From the NCBI GenBank assembly GCA_900546695.1, contig URDX01000003.1, positions 67,152 through 131,151 on the forward strand: a stretch of DNA of 64,000 nt, given 5' to 3'. The position numbers were made by a program, and so were the translations under genes. A model generated the notes under the pieces. That model had not been told where the DNA came from and ran no database searches. It saw only the letters and a list, made by a program, of their open reading frames with translations. Shown here piece by piece: positions 26,076-35,747 of this stretch (the stretch's first letter is position 1; each line of letters opens with the position of its first letter). This DNA comes from an uncultured Eubacteriales bacterium (GTDB lineage: Bacteria > Bacillota > Clostridia > Oscillospirales > CAG-272).

Positions 26076-27617
26076 TCAAACGCATCTATTCTTCTTGGAA
26101 GAAAAATGGAGCTTCAATCTTTTTAACACCAATTTGGTCGAATTGCGATCTATGATAAAAAATATCGTTAAACAAATAAGAACTTCAGCTGCAAAAACAG
26201 CCGCAGAAACCACACACCATGACAATATACCGAATTCGATTTGTGCTATGATTTTTTCAGCAAGCAACCCACTCGCTGAAATAAGCAGCATAATTGCACA
26301 TTGATAAATAACAGACATTTTTATCCCGTTATGCAACAGATATTTACTGTTTACATATCCAAACCATATATTTCTTTGAAGAGAAGCCAGAATCATAACA
26401 ACAAGCACTCCGCCGATACCGCCAAGCAGCGCGCCAATAATACCAATAACAACTTGAAGCACTAAATTTACAATGTTAGCCATGCGATTTTCCTTGTAAA
26501 TACCGGCAGCATTGATAACCGCTGTCATTGGGATTCGACACGAATACAATGCAGCCCAAATAGATATCAGGATCGCATACAGCGGATAGATGTAGTTAAC
26601 ATCGTCGACAACATTTGTATACAATTCAACAAACGGAATTGTCATAACCGACATCGTTGAAAAAACAATGGCTATTATTAACGATACAACAAACTCATAT
26701 ATGCCGTAGGATTCGGTAACATCCTCCCCGCGTGATAGGCTTTGACCCATTTTAGGAGCAACGCCGGAGCTCAAGGCAGACACAATCGATATAACGGCTG
26801 ACGCCACCATGCTGTAAACGGCATATACATTAGCCTCTTTGAATCCAAGGACCTGTGAAACTACAATCGTCGGAAGCGAAATGCTTGTGTTGATGGATAT
26901 CTGCAAAAGCAGTGCATCCCAACGATTGCTCGTTACCGAAAGATCGTCGGTCGGAGGAGCGATATAATCTATCAGGGGATAATTGCGTTTAATATAAACT
27001 CTCAGTATCAATGATCGAACCAAAAGTGTCAATATCGGCACGATTTTAACAAAGACAACACTAATATTAAACTGAAGTAATAACCATACGAAGCAAAATC
27101 GAAGTAACTGCGCAACAATAAATGCGTTAGATATAACGTATTCTTTACGATCTGCCGTCAGCAAAACGCGGTACTTAGCCATGGTGTAAAAATCAATAGC
27201 CCCGTACGCACCGATAACAAAGACGAGAGATGCGAATTCAAATTTACTTAATGCTTCGGAGGAGGAAAACAACGGGAATAAAAAAGAAAGGGCAACAACA
27301 AGAATAAAATAAATACCGCTAATACGCCTGTATTGCTTTTGGGCATACGAAAGAATACCGCTTGTATGCTCAGTATTGTTCTCGGCAAGCGGTTTAAACA
27401 GCGCATGTATCAAAGTAAGACCGATTCCGGCTTCAAGATAAGAAAAATATGAAATAAAGCTGTTCGCCGTAGAAATTACTCCGTTAACTTCCGAGCCATA
27501 TACTGCAAGATATAGGCGTGGTAAAAAAAGCCCAACCAACATATTGACGATCTGCAGTGCTGCATAGCTCGTCATATTTGTAATAAGGCGTCCTTGCTTT
27601 TTAACAATGCTTCTCAT
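26076..27617 (-). CDS. Wzx-type polysaccharide flippase
   Basis: The 513-residue membrane protein has about 12-14 hydrophobic segments of the oligosaccharide flippase (PST/MOP) family, starting with a positively charged KKQGRLITNM tail and YGSEVNGVISTANSFISYFSY after the first helix. It should flip the lipid-linked repeat unit outward. Its start overlaps the end of the preceding deacetylase-like gene by 17 bases, so translation is coupled. It is AT-richer than the SpoVB-like flippase at 18.8 kb and belongs to the island. Confidence 0.87.
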   Translation of the reverse strand: MRSIVKKQGRLITNMTSYAALQIVNMLVGLFLPRLYLAVYGSEVNGVISTANSFISYFSYLEAGIGLTLIHALFKPLAENNTEHTSGILSYAQKQYRRISGIYFILVVALSFLFPLFSSSEALSKFEFASLVFVIGAYGAIDFYTMAKYRVLLTADRKEYVISNAFIVAQLLRFCFVWLLLQFNISVVFVKIVPILTLLVRSLILRVYIKRNYPLIDYIAPPTDDLSVTSNRWDALLLQISINTSISLPTIVVSQVLGFKEANVYAVYSMVASAVISIVSALSSGVAPKMGQSLSRGEDVTESYGIYEFVVSLIIAIVFSTMSVMTIPFVELYTNVVDDVNYIYPLYAILISIWAALYSCRIPMTAVINAAGIYKENRMANIVNLVLQVVIGIIGALLGGIGGVLVVMILASLQRNIWFGYVNSKYLLHNGIKMSVIYQCAIMLLISASGLLAEKIIAQIEFGILSWCVVSAAVFAAEVLICLTIFFIIDRNSTKLVLKRLKLHFSSKKNRCV

Positions 27618-28746
27618 AGCTTCTCCGATCTATTATCCTAAGCAGTTCTGCTGTCGAAATGAATTCTGCGTCGGGAATATTATCTATAATCGTTTGAAGA
27701 AGCCATGATAGCCCTTTCAAATTTTCGCGCGCATTTTCTCGATTGATTGAACCGATATAATTGAACCGATGACTGTTGATAATTGCAGGCTTTCGATTGT
27801 GAAATGCCCTCATAATTTGATCAAGGCATTCTTTTGCACTTTTCATCGGGGTTTGTTGATACGCCGGCTCATAGGTGCAATTCCGAACTGTATAAACCTG
27901 CCCAATACGGTTTTTCTGACCTGTGAAGCGTAATTTTCGCCGCAACGCATTGCCCTCCTCCGTGCAGACCGGAAGGTTCTGCCAGCAACCGCTTTGAATA
28001 CCGCGCACGCCGACCTCGCAGAGTGCTTTTTCCAGTGCGTCATTCCAGACAAAACATGAAGCGACAAACGTCTCGCTTTTCTTGCCAAATGTATTTTCAA
28101 ACAACTCCATCGCTTCATGCACAACATTTGAGAGTTCAGCATCCGATGTAAAATTAGAGTTAAACGCATCCATATATCCGAACGGATTTTCTTGCGAAAA
28201 GGAGGCTCCTGTTCCAATCATATGATTTTGGAACGCAATGACAGTATCGTATTTTTGCTGTTTCAAATCATTCATCCAGCGGTTGACATTCATGTGTTCC
28301 CTGCAATGAAGTTGCGGAACAAAACAAGATGATTTTATCCCATCTTGAACGCAGGAAAACACATCCTGATCCGGATAATAGCGTTTATAGGTGTCAGTAA
28401 ACGGTTCAAAAAAATAGGCATCGTTTATCGGATCTATTTTGTCAAAATCCGGATTCGCCATTGCAAAGTTAGCCGTCATAACAGCAGGACTTCCATTTTT
28501 ATCTTTGACAGATGTCAAAATCGCAAATAAAGCAGTAAGATCGGCTACATTTTCCAAGCAGTCATTCCGCAAAAACGCGTCGTTCTCCGGATGATCTCCG
28601 GCTTTTTGCAGTTTTCGATACACCTCTGCCGATGGCATTCGAATGCTCCCCCAGTCATCAGATTCGATCACCACCAAATGCCGTTCGGTATGAAAGCCAC
28701 GCCATGCGACATACTGATTCTTACATTTTGTCAACAAGCTTGCCAT
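27601..28746 (-). CDS. Polysaccharide deacetylase-like protein
   Basis: The 381-residue protein has features of an NodB-like/amidohydrolase-type carbohydrate deacetylase: VVIESDDWGSIRMPS near 25-40 gives an acidic metal site, LHCREHMNVNRWM near 150 gives clustered His, and NSHRFNYIGS near 325 a second His block. I have seen this family annotated as polysaccharide (de)acetylase in capsule clusters, without biochemical proof. No signal peptide is seen. It is followed, with overlap, by the Wzx gene. GAGGATTGATTT precedes the ATG. Confidence 0.6.
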   Translation of the reverse strand: MASLLTKCKNQYVAWRGFHTERHLVVIESDDWGSIRMPSAEVYRKLQKAGDHPENDAFLRNDCLENVADLTALFAILTSVKDKNGSPAVMTANFAMANPDFDKIDPINDAYFFEPFTDTYKRYYPDQDVFSCVQDGIKSSCFVPQLHCREHMNVNRWMNDLKQQKYDTVIAFQNHMIGTGASFSQENPFGYMDAFNSNFTSDAELSNVVHEAMELFENTFGKKSETFVASCFVWNDALEKALCEVGVRGIQSGCWQNLPVCTEEGNALRRKLRFTGQKNRIGQVYTVRNCTYEPAYQQTPMKSAKECLDQIMRAFHNRKPAIINSHRFNYIGSINRENARENLKGLSWLLQTIIDNIPDAEFISTAELLRIIDRRSYEKHC

Positions 28747-28749
28747 AAA

Positions 28750-29559
28750 TCAATCCTCGTCCGTTTGATAAATTGTACAGCCCTTTCTGCGCTTGCTTTC
28801 CGGCGGAATTTTCATATAATCCGCACCATATAGATGCGTCAAATAGTCGGCTGTCCGCTCAGGCACATAAAACTCCGCATCCTCAAATCGATGCAATGTA
28901 GGAGTACCGTAATATGTTCTCGGCATTGCCTGCTTTTTAAAAGAATACTGACTGCACATGGAGCAAATATATCCTGTCTTTTTGTTCGCATAAGATCGCA
29001 TCAGCCTATCACAGCAGGCGAGAAGTTTTTCTCTCCGAAAGGCAAACATAAGAGAATATAATCTTTTACAGAAGAGAACCCACGCCGAGTTATTCGTATT
29101 TCGCACATCGGCAAAATAAATTTGCCGTTTCTTTTTCAAAATTTTGCGTTCCAACTCGTTACGTTCGTTCTCATCGTCGGGGGCATTGTCAAGAGGAAAA
29201 ATGTCAAAATACAGTCGTTTATCTAACTTGGTATCCGCAATGCTCTCGTTATCGATCATCGTATTTGGAAAATAAATTCTCGTAAGGCAAGTGTCACAAT
29301 GCTTGTGATTATGATAATTAACAATCTCATATTCACCGTCAAAATCCATACACTCCGCCAAAAACCTTTCATAATCAGGTCGAAGCATTCCGATATCGAT
29401 ATCGTCATCCCACGGAATAAAGCCACCGTGACGCACAGCACCAAGCACACTTCCCGCCAACATATAATATGGAATGCCTTTTTCGGAGAGATATTTATGT
29501 ATTTTTTTCATCAATTCAAGCTGCATAGCCTGAACCTCTTTTATTGTTAAAGCCTTCAT
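28750..29559 (-). CDS. LicD-family phosphotransferase (copy 1)
   Basis: The 269-residue protein is a LicD/fukutin-type nucleotidyltransferase-fold enzyme. The hallmark is YYMLAGSVLGAVRHGGFIPWDDDIDIGM near 31-58, with the DDDID metal site; YFDIFPLD near 140 is a second family block. LicD proteins transfer phosphocholine or related phospho-groups (phosphoglycerol, phosphoribitol) to glycans from CDP-activated donors. The start overlaps the upstream FrhB-like gene by four bases (ATGA). A second LicD with the same FrhB-like partner lies at 34.9 kb, and a CDP-donor synthase candidate at 36.9 kb. Confidence 0.87.
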   Translation of the reverse strand: MKALTIKEVQAMQLELMKKIHKYLSEKGIPYYMLAGSVLGAVRHGGFIPWDDDIDIGMLRPDYERFLAECMDFDGEYEIVNYHNHKHCDTCLTRIYFPNTMIDNESIADTKLDKRLYFDIFPLDNAPDDENERNELERKILKKKRQIYFADVRNTNNSAWVLFCKRLYSLMFAFRREKLLACCDRLMRSYANKKTGYICSMCSQYSFKKQAMPRTYYGTPTLHRFEDAEFYVPERTADYLTHLYGADYMKIPPESKRRKGCTIYQTDED

Positions 29560-30719
29560 ACGCGACCTTTCATTTTTTGATATATTCTTTTAACATTATC
29601 AGGCATTCTTGCCCACAGGAGGTTCTTTTTCACCTCTGTGCAAGACATAGCACGAACCAATGCCGACGCTCCGTCTTTTTCTAATATTTTGACGAATTCA
29701 TGCTTTTTAAGTGGATAAGTCTCCGGTTCGCGATAAGACTGATTGTGTTTTGCGGCAACGCTCAAGTCGTACGAATATGTTGTGCAGGAATCTTGAGCTA
29801 AAGCAAACAACTGCTCCCCTTTTTCGGAATTAACCGCAAGCATTGAGACACCATCTCTGTCATCTAAAGACGAATTATAGTGCTTAATTCCCCAAAAATC
29901 GCCCAAAGTAATGTCTCCTACACGGGCATTCTGAGCATATGGGCAGGAATAGCATGCGTCATTAAAAATCGTATATTTAAGAAATGAATAGTAATATGGA
30001 AATTCAAAATCATATCCTGAAATAGTTTTCTTTTTTCCATCGCATTCAATCGTATAGGAAAAGCTGTGCTCCGCCTTTCTCGTTTTTGCGCGGAAACAAA
30101 AATCTGTAATGTGTCCACCACGCCTTTTTTCTTCTTCACGAATACAAGCATTGAAAATGAGTTGCGTTCCAGTACCATGGCATAGAAAATCAGCAATATA
30201 AAGTTGTGATTTGTATTGCTTTACAAACAAATTCTTTATCGCGCTTGCTTGACACGGCGTTCCGACAAAAAAAACATCTCTTCCGTTTTTCAAGTCATCT
30301 CTGATCATACCAAAAACCCCGGTCATATCACTGTGAATATATTTGCTCTTGCACAGCGGTATCAACTCATCATATGTAGACGCACGCTTATGAATCAATT
30401 TCAAGTTCTCATCAAACGCCGCTCCGTAGACAACGCCGCCGGAAGAAACAAAACGCTTGGCAATCTCAAAAAACACGCCGCCGGACGAACCGGTATTTCT
30501 ATGTTTTTTAGAAACAACCGCGCTCACGTGTTCCGGTACATCCTCAAAATCTGCGTTAAAAGCAGGACAAATTTTTGAACAAATCCCGCAACTCAGGCAT
30601 TTGTCCGTATTGACAATTGCTCTGCCCTCTCCCCAAGTATTACGTATAAAGTCGACCGCATGAGCAGGGCAAATTTCAACACAAGCTTGACAACCAATAC
30701 AAGATTCAGTTTTTATCAT
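29556..30719 (-). CDS. FrhB-like iron-sulfur protein (F420 hydrogenase beta-subunit family, copy 1)
   Basis: The 387-residue protein has two N-terminal [4Fe-4S] motifs, CIGCQACVEICP (8-19) and CLSCGICSKICP (41-52), then the family blocks NTGSSGGVFFEIAKRF, FFVGTPCQASAIKNLF near 150 and VGDITLGDFWGIKHYN near 265 with a CYSC pair before it. These coenzyme F420 hydrogenase beta-subunit relatives are frequent in surface-polysaccharide clusters of gut Clostridia and Bacteroidetes, usually near polysaccharide pyruvyl transferases; their role there is unknown, presumably redox. No pyruvyl transferase is present here. It is followed by LicD copy 1 and preceded by the Wzy-like gene, with 4-base overlaps on both sides. 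Confidence 0.82.
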   Translation of the reverse strand: MIKTESCIGCQACVEICPAHAVDFIRNTWGEGRAIVNTDKCLSCGICSKICPAFNADFEDVPEHVSAVVSKKHRNTGSSGGVFFEIAKRFVSSGGVVYGAAFDENLKLIHKRASTYDELIPLCKSKYIHSDMTGVFGMIRDDLKNGRDVFFVGTPCQASAIKNLFVKQYKSQLYIADFLCHGTGTQLIFNACIREEEKRRGGHITDFCFRAKTRKAEHSFSYTIECDGKKKTISGYDFEFPYYYSFLKYTIFNDACYSCPYAQNARVGDITLGDFWGIKHYNSSLDDRDGVSMLAVNSEKGEQLFALAQDSCTTYSYDLSVAAKHNQSYREPETYPLKKHEFVKILEKDGASALVRAMSCTEVKKNLLWARMPDNVKRIYQKMKGRV

Positions 30720-32047
30720 ACTAATTTTGCTTCCGCCTCTTTTTCATCAAGAGCATAATAGTTAAACGCCGAAACGACAATAATTATATAAAAAGGAAGT
30801 GCGTAATTAACAATACCGGCTAAAAAGCCGAACATCAACAGGAAAAAGGCAAGCGGCAGATAATTTACAAAATGTCGTTTTACATGCTCTTTTTTCGCGC
30901 CGGACAGCATAGCGGCAAGAGTTCCGCAATACAATCCGGTGCCAATAACGCCGAGCTTATACAGCACTTCGACATAAAGGCAGTGCACATTATTACTTAC
31001 TCCGGCAATTCTGTCCGCAGAAATACCGGTACCAAAGAACAATACTCTGATATTATCGTAAATATAGCGCAAATATATTTCATTCAACTCTGTTCTTCCG
31101 GTTGTTATATTACCATGTGAGAAACGAGCGATTATCATACTGATTGCTTCAATCCTATCATTGACCACAAGCCAAATCACCACGCAGACCCCTACAAGAG
31201 AAAGTAATGCCAGACATTTGTGTTTGGGGAAAAGAACAAACAATATCAGCATCACTAAAAAGAGAACGATACATAGAAAATACGATTTGCTGTATGTCAA
31301 AAAACCCAACGGCACAAGAAAAGCAGCGTAGATCCAAAACTCTATACCCAAGGATTTATAATAGTATAAAACACATAAAAAAGAAAGTACCAAAACAATC
31401 AAAACGGCACAGTAATTCGGATCGCCGAAAAAACCGCTGATTCGAAGTGTATCTGTAGCATGGCCGGTAGAATCAATATAATAATCCAAATCGTCAAAAT
31501 ATTTTTCAACATAGGATAAATACGTTTTATTGCTTGAAAGAAGCAGCATGATGATAGTGCTGAGAGACAAAAGGCGAGCAGACAATACCAGCCCGCCCTT
31601 ATTAAGTGTTGATGTTACGATACTAATCAAAAGCAGTCCGACAACGGTCTTAACAATCGTCAATATATTCAAGTTGTCAAGGGAAAAGCTAAGCAAATAT
31701 GCCGTCATAACAACCAGCATAAATAATTGCGAAGTTTTCAGCCGTTCTTTAGACAATAAATAGACCACCGCTATGATTTCACAAATAGTAAACAAGCTCA
31801 TTGACGTGGTCGTCAACTTAAAAATGTTCGCAAACGGAAGTAATCCAAATAATAAAGCAATAACCTCTTCTGTTCCGAATCGCAGCAAAGCAATAAAAAA
31901 CAAAAAGAAAGGTATAACAGATATAAAGGGCGTGGTAACAATCCCTACCGATATGCAAGCAACTGAAATAAGCCACACTAGGAACGTTCTTTTGCTCACG
32001 CGCCCCTTTTTTATAGTATCTATCTGCTGATTAACGAGATCAACCAT
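30716..32047 (-). CDS. Wzy/O-antigen-ligase-type polysaccharide polymerase
   Basis: The 443-residue integral membrane protein has about ten to twelve hydrophobic segments and one larger external loop with the Wzy_C-type signature TTGRTELNEIYLRYI near 315 and NNVHCLYVEVLYKLGVIG near 350. Such proteins polymerise lipid-linked repeat units outside the membrane. Sequence conservation in this family is low, so polymerase and ligase cannot be separated, but the single copy next to a Wzx gene favours polymerase. It overlaps both neighbours (8 bases with the glycosyltransferase upstream, 4 with FrhB copy 1). Confidence 0.8.
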   Translation of the reverse strand: MVDLVNQQIDTIKKGRVSKRTFLVWLISVACISVGIVTTPFISVIPFFLFFIALLRFGTEEVIALLFGLLPFANIFKLTTTSMSLFTICEIIAVVYLLSKERLKTSQLFMLVVMTAYLLSFSLDNLNILTIVKTVVGLLLISIVTSTLNKGGLVLSARLLSLSTIIMLLLSSNKTYLSYVEKYFDDLDYYIDSTGHATDTLRISGFFGDPNYCAVLIVLVLSFLCVLYYYKSLGIEFWIYAAFLVPLGFLTYSKSYFLCIVLFLVMLILFVLFPKHKCLALLSLVGVCVVIWLVVNDRIEAISMIIARFSHGNITTGRTELNEIYLRYIYDNIRVLFFGTGISADRIAGVSNNVHCLYVEVLYKLGVIGTGLYCGTLAAMLSGAKKEHVKRHFVNYLPLAFFLLMFGFLAGIVNYALPFYIIIVVSAFNYYALDEKEAEAKLV

Positions 32048-33200
32048 CTAAAACTACACTCACTTTATCTATTACATCTTTGTTTGTAAATTCACGTCTG
32101 CCCAAAGCTTCCTTAACCGAAACAAGATCATTACGGTTCACCAACAATCTAATCAACTCATCAGTTATAGCATCCTGAGAATTATCGCACACAAAGCCGG
32201 AACCGCGCTCAACGATCATCTCTGTTGTAGAGGTAGTTTCTGTCGCAAGCACAGGCACACCCAAACATGCCGCTTCATCAAATACCATAGGCGCAGCTTC
32301 ATGATAAGAAGTAAGAAGAAATAAATCCGCATTTTTAATATACGGATATGGATTGCTTTGATTGCCGTAAAAAGTTACTATATTCTCTAAGCCGTATTCT
32401 CCGGTTATCCCTTTTAGATACTCCTCTTGATCGCCCGAACCAACAATATGATAATGCAATTTGTAGCCTTTTTTCACACAACGCTTAACTGCCTCAATTG
32501 CACGCTCAATGCCTTTCTCTTTCGAAAGGCGGGCAACCGTTACAATATTGAATTCTGATTTATCATATGGGATTCCATCTCCGGCAAGCATGCGAATATT
32601 CTCATAATCATTGCAGTTACGTATTGCCACACACTTATCCTTAAACTGCGGCATACAGCGCAAAAATGCCCGTTTTGTGCCTTCCGAACAGGCTACAATT
32701 TCATCAAACTGTTTATATATTTTCTCGCTTGCTTTGCTGTTGGCTCCGCACAGTTCAAAATCACAATGTAGCCAAGTAACTTTCTTTTTTGCCTTGATTC
32801 TTTTAAGAACAAACTCATTGCATCCACCGTAAAAACTCCTTTGCGGAGCCTCATGTAAATAGGAAATTGCGCAGTCATAATCTCCGAGTTTTCTTTGGAA
32901 CGGCAACATCATTCGTATGACAAAGGAACGTCCAAACAACCCTGTAAGAACCGCCCAAGTAGCTCGTGCTACGTACTGCAAAGGTTTGTTTTTTAACTTT
33001 CCCTGTGCCACTCCGAAGTAACGGAAAGGGGAAGAAGGAACAATAAGCTTGATATCTGCCGGCAAAGCATTCGCACCTACATCGCAAAAACAGACTAATG
33101 TAATATTATATTGGAAATGTATTGCTCTAATCAAACCAAGTAGGCTGGCTTGCACGCCACCGGTACTAAGATTATTGATCACAAATATAATACTCTTCAT
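32040..33200 (-). CDS. GT4-family glycosyltransferase
   Basis: The 386-residue GT-B fold enzyme has the N-terminal NNLSTGGVQASLLGLIRA (9-26) acceptor-side motif and the donor-side block NIVTVARLSKEKGIERAIEA near 217-236, IVGSGDQEEYLK near 255 and SYHEAAPMVFDEAACLGVPVLATE near 308 with the EX7E-type glutamates. It should add one sugar to the lipid-linked repeat unit at the cytoplasmic membrane face. The start follows AGAAGGCAAAA and overlaps the end of the YdjC-like gene by four bases. Confidence 0.87.
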   Translation of the reverse strand: MKSIIFVINNLSTGGVQASLLGLIRAIHFQYNITLVCFCDVGANALPADIKLIVPSSPFRYFGVAQGKLKNKPLQYVARATWAVLTGLFGRSFVIRMMLPFQRKLGDYDCAISYLHEAPQRSFYGGCNEFVLKRIKAKKKVTWLHCDFELCGANSKASEKIYKQFDEIVACSEGTKRAFLRCMPQFKDKCVAIRNCNDYENIRMLAGDGIPYDKSEFNIVTVARLSKEKGIERAIEAVKRCVKKGYKLHYHIVGSGDQEEYLKGITGEYGLENIVTFYGNQSNPYPYIKNADLFLLTSYHEAAPMVFDEAACLGVPVLATETTSTTEMIVERGSGFVCDNSQDAITDELIRLLVNRNDLVSVKEALGRREFTNKDVIDKVSVVLDG

Positions 33201-34051
33201 TTTTGCCTTCTGCCTTTGACAATTTCCTGAAATCCAACAAACGCAAAACCGGCCTTTTCATATTTCAAACGCACCTCGGGCGAAGAAACAAATTGATATT
33301 CCTTTACCCGCTCCGTGGAAATATTGCCAAAATAGGAGCTATCCGCTGTAATTGCCGGATGGAAAACAACTTCTATAAAATCCCTGCCGTCTTGTTTGAG
33401 CGCATTCAGTAAAATATCGCCCTCGGTCTTGCTTATCTTATCAAAGCTCACGACACGGGCCGTTGGCATAACAAAAGATTTTCTGATCTTCGTAAACCAA
33501 AGCTGAAAGAAATTTTTAACCAAAAACTCTCTCGCCTCTGTCTTGAAACTAAGTCCAAATTTATCAAAATACACTCTTTGAAATGTTCTTGTGGCTTTTA
33601 TATCGTGTCTTTTGGCAACCTTCTCAAAAACCTTAAATGCCTTCGTATGTAAAGAAGAATTTTCATGCGTATTCCAGTAATCCGCCTTGCCGCAGGTCTG
33701 CTCAAAAAGTGCGTACTGAGCTTCAAGCTCTTTTTCAAGGTCGGTGGGCGAAATAAGCCCTTTACTATATCGTTTTTTGAAATTTCCAATAGACCAAAAT
33801 ACACCGTTTTCATCTACAAGAGATGGAATTGTTTTCGAATCACTGATTGGTTTTCCGGTAGTGACATTCCAATGAATACCCAAAGAAAGGCCTGGATATC
33901 TTGTGCGAAGGTCAGCTGCATCGGAAAGTGCTTCCATGTTCAGCATCACATTGGTTGTGGTGATAAATCCATTCTCAATTCCCGCGTCAATGGCGCGATC
34001 CACCTCGTCACACATTCCATAGTCGTCTGCCGTAACGATAATTCTCTGCAT
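33197..34051 (-). CDS. YdjC/ChbG-family carbohydrate deacetylase
   Basis: The 284-residue protein starts with the family signature IIVTADDYGMCDEVDRAID (4-22), whose DD pair is part of the metal site; LGIHWNVTTGKPI near 57 and HENSSLHTKAF near 128 give the metal-binding His, and VVFHPA near 228 a further conserved His. Relatives remove N-acetyl groups from chito-oligosaccharides or from sugars in lipid-linked glycans (HpnK-like). Here it likely trims an acetamido sugar of the repeat unit. GAGGTGCAATT precedes the ATG. Confidence 0.82.
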   Translation of the reverse strand: MQRIIVTADDYGMCDEVDRAIDAGIENGFITTTNVMLNMEALSDAADLRTRYPGLSLGIHWNVTTGKPISDSKTIPSLVDENGVFWSIGNFKKRYSKGLISPTDLEKELEAQYALFEQTCGKADYWNTHENSSLHTKAFKVFEKVAKRHDIKATRTFQRVYFDKFGLSFKTEAREFLVKNFFQLWFTKIRKSFVMPTARVVSFDKISKTEGDILLNALKQDGRDFIEVVFHPAITADSSYFGNISTERVKEYQFVSSPEVRLKYEKAGFAFVGFQEIVKGRRQK

Positions 34052-34060
34052 AATTGCACC

Positions 34061-34852
34061 TCATAAACCCTTAAACTTTTGAATACCTTGTCGCATCAGA
34101 CGGCAAATTTTGTTGAAGTCGTAATCCTTTGACACCTTCCGTAAACCATACGCAAAGTAATACACAAACAGATTTTTCATCAACGGAAATGCATTGGCAA
34201 GCAACACGCCCTTATCAATAAAAAACTTATCATCATAGCCCTTGAACCAAGAAGATTCTTCCTGCTTTACCCGAGCTATGGTGATCGGACAGGTGTACAA
34301 TTTCAGTCCCTTGCGTAGCGCATCTCGGATAAACAGGGAATCCTCTCCGGAACTAAACCTTGCGCCGCCGCCATACAATGTTGAAAAAGAAAGACAAGCC
34401 TTGTCAACAGCCCCTTTTCGCATAGCAACCCGCGCCGTACCGTAGCGCATAGCATTCCATATATGAACACGACGAAACTTTTCTTTCTCCTTTTTGGATG
34501 GTGTAAATCGGTTCAGATATTCCAATCGGAATACAATAATGTCAGCGCGGGTGCATTTTTGAAATGCGCCCTCCACAATATCGGCATATCCGTCTACATA
34601 GATCATGTCCTGGTCGGAACACAATAGATACTCTCCACTTGCAAAAGACAATGCCTTATTCCGATTTTTCCCGACTCCGCGATCGCCTGTGGATACCAAC
34701 TGTACAAGGTTTCCGTCCGGCTCCCTATATTCACGGTATTCATAAACGTCGCACTGATTTGCAAGCACCGTATCGGTCTGCAGATTCATCGTCTGATACA
34801 AACCGTCATCACTCTGCTCCATACAGGCAACCAAAACCTGAACGCGACTCAT
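34061..34852 (-). CDS. GT2-type (GT-A fold) glycosyltransferase
   Basis: The 263-residue protein has a short GT-A start (VQVLVACMEQ), the TGDRGVGKNRNKALSFA nucleotide-binding block near 53 and a DQDM acidic motif near 80 in place of the usual DxD. HIWNAMRYGTARVAMRK and SGEDSLFIRDAL further on carry the acceptor and base positions. It probably adds a sugar to the repeat unit. I chose the ATG at 34852 after AAGGAAGGCAAAA; the longer reading has no ribosome site and overlaps the LicD gene upstream. There is no membrane segment. Confidence 0.75.
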   Translation of the reverse strand: MSRVQVLVACMEQSDDGLYQTMNLQTDTVLANQCDVYEYREYREPDGNLVQLVSTGDRGVGKNRNKALSFASGEYLLCSDQDMIYVDGYADIVEGAFQKCTRADIIVFRLEYLNRFTPSKKEKEKFRRVHIWNAMRYGTARVAMRKGAVDKACLSFSTLYGGGARFSSGEDSLFIRDALRKGLKLYTCPITIARVKQEESSWFKGYDDKFFIDKGVLLANAFPLMKNLFVYYFAYGLRKVSKDYDFNKICRLMRQGIQKFKGL

Positions 34853-34863
34853 TTTTGCCTTCC

Positions 34864-35745
34864 TTACAATACATATTCTATCGGATATTTCGGCGTATCC
34901 TTCAGATATTCCCGATAATCCTTTTCCGTATCCCAAAGCGCGGCGTGCTGCTCTCGGCGGATTTGCGCCAAATCGGGAATTTTCATATAATCCCCGAACC
35001 GTTCCCGCAGGAAATCCTCCACCCCGACCGGAACGTTTAACGAAACGGTTTCAAACGGAACTCTCTTGGTGCCGTCAAACCATTCCCGTTTGTAAGTGCC
35101 GCGCTTGTATTTTGCCTTTCCCAAATAATTACAATAGAATGAAGTTTTTTTATCTCTGTACTTATAAACCTGTTTCAGCGCATAACGGATTAAAAAACGA
35201 CGCGGTAGAATTTTCAGCACACGCAAAACCATGCGAAGACCGAGCCCGTATCGCGAAAGATCTCTGTGCGCCTGAGCTTTGGCAACGATATATTTAGCCC
35301 ATAAATACTGATGCATCCGTTGAATGTTGTTATCCGGGCAGGTATGTAAAATAAAAATATCCAAATAGATGTTGTGTGAAATAGCGTAATCTGTCAGGCT
35401 TTCCTCGACATAAGTCGTGTTCTTTGCACGCACCTTGCCCAGCGTAACCATATTATCGGTTTCTCCAAATGGTTCAAGGAAAAAGCGGTCACTGTCACCT
35501 TTTGCCTCGAATAAACGCACAAATTTTTCGTAGTTGTCGGGCGTCATGAAGAAATCCAAATCATCATCCCACGGAATAAAGCCACCATGGCGGATTGCGC
35601 CCAATGCGGACCCCCCCATCAAGCAGTAATCAATTCCGTTTTCCGTGCAAAAAGAATCCACATACACCGCAATCTCCAGGATCTTATCCTGCAACCGTTT
35701 GATCTTCCAATCATCCGGTGTTTCTGCTCGCATGTACTTAAACAT
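34864..35745 (-). CDS. LicD-family phosphotransferase (copy 2)
   Basis: The 293-residue LicD protein carries YCLMGGSALGAIRHGGFIPWDDDLDFFM near 40-67 with a DDDLD metal site and YLDIFILH near 150. It belongs to the same family as copy 1 at 28.8 kb but is clearly diverged, so both probably attach different phospho-groups or act at different positions. GAGGTAACA precedes the ATG at 35745; a longer reading lacks a ribosome site. Like copy 1 it directly follows an FrhB-like gene, here with a 2-base gap. Confidence 0.86.
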   Translation of the reverse strand: MFKYMRAETPDDWKIKRLQDKILEIAVYVDSFCTENGIDYCLMGGSALGAIRHGGFIPWDDDLDFFMTPDNYEKFVRLFEAKGDSDRFFLEPFGETDNMVTLGKVRAKNTTYVEESLTDYAISHNIYLDIFILHTCPDNNIQRMHQYLWAKYIVAKAQAHRDLSRYGLGLRMVLRVLKILPRRFLIRYALKQVYKYRDKKTSFYCNYLGKAKYKRGTYKREWFDGTKRVPFETVSLNVPVGVEDFLRERFGDYMKIPDLAQIRREQHAALWDTEKDYREYLKDTPKYPIEYVL

Positions 35746-35747
35746 TG

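Noticed and set aside
27601..34051. The two deacetylase-like proteins as a duplicated pair
   Set aside because: One is YdjC-like and the other a different family; their motifs do not align, so this is not duplication.
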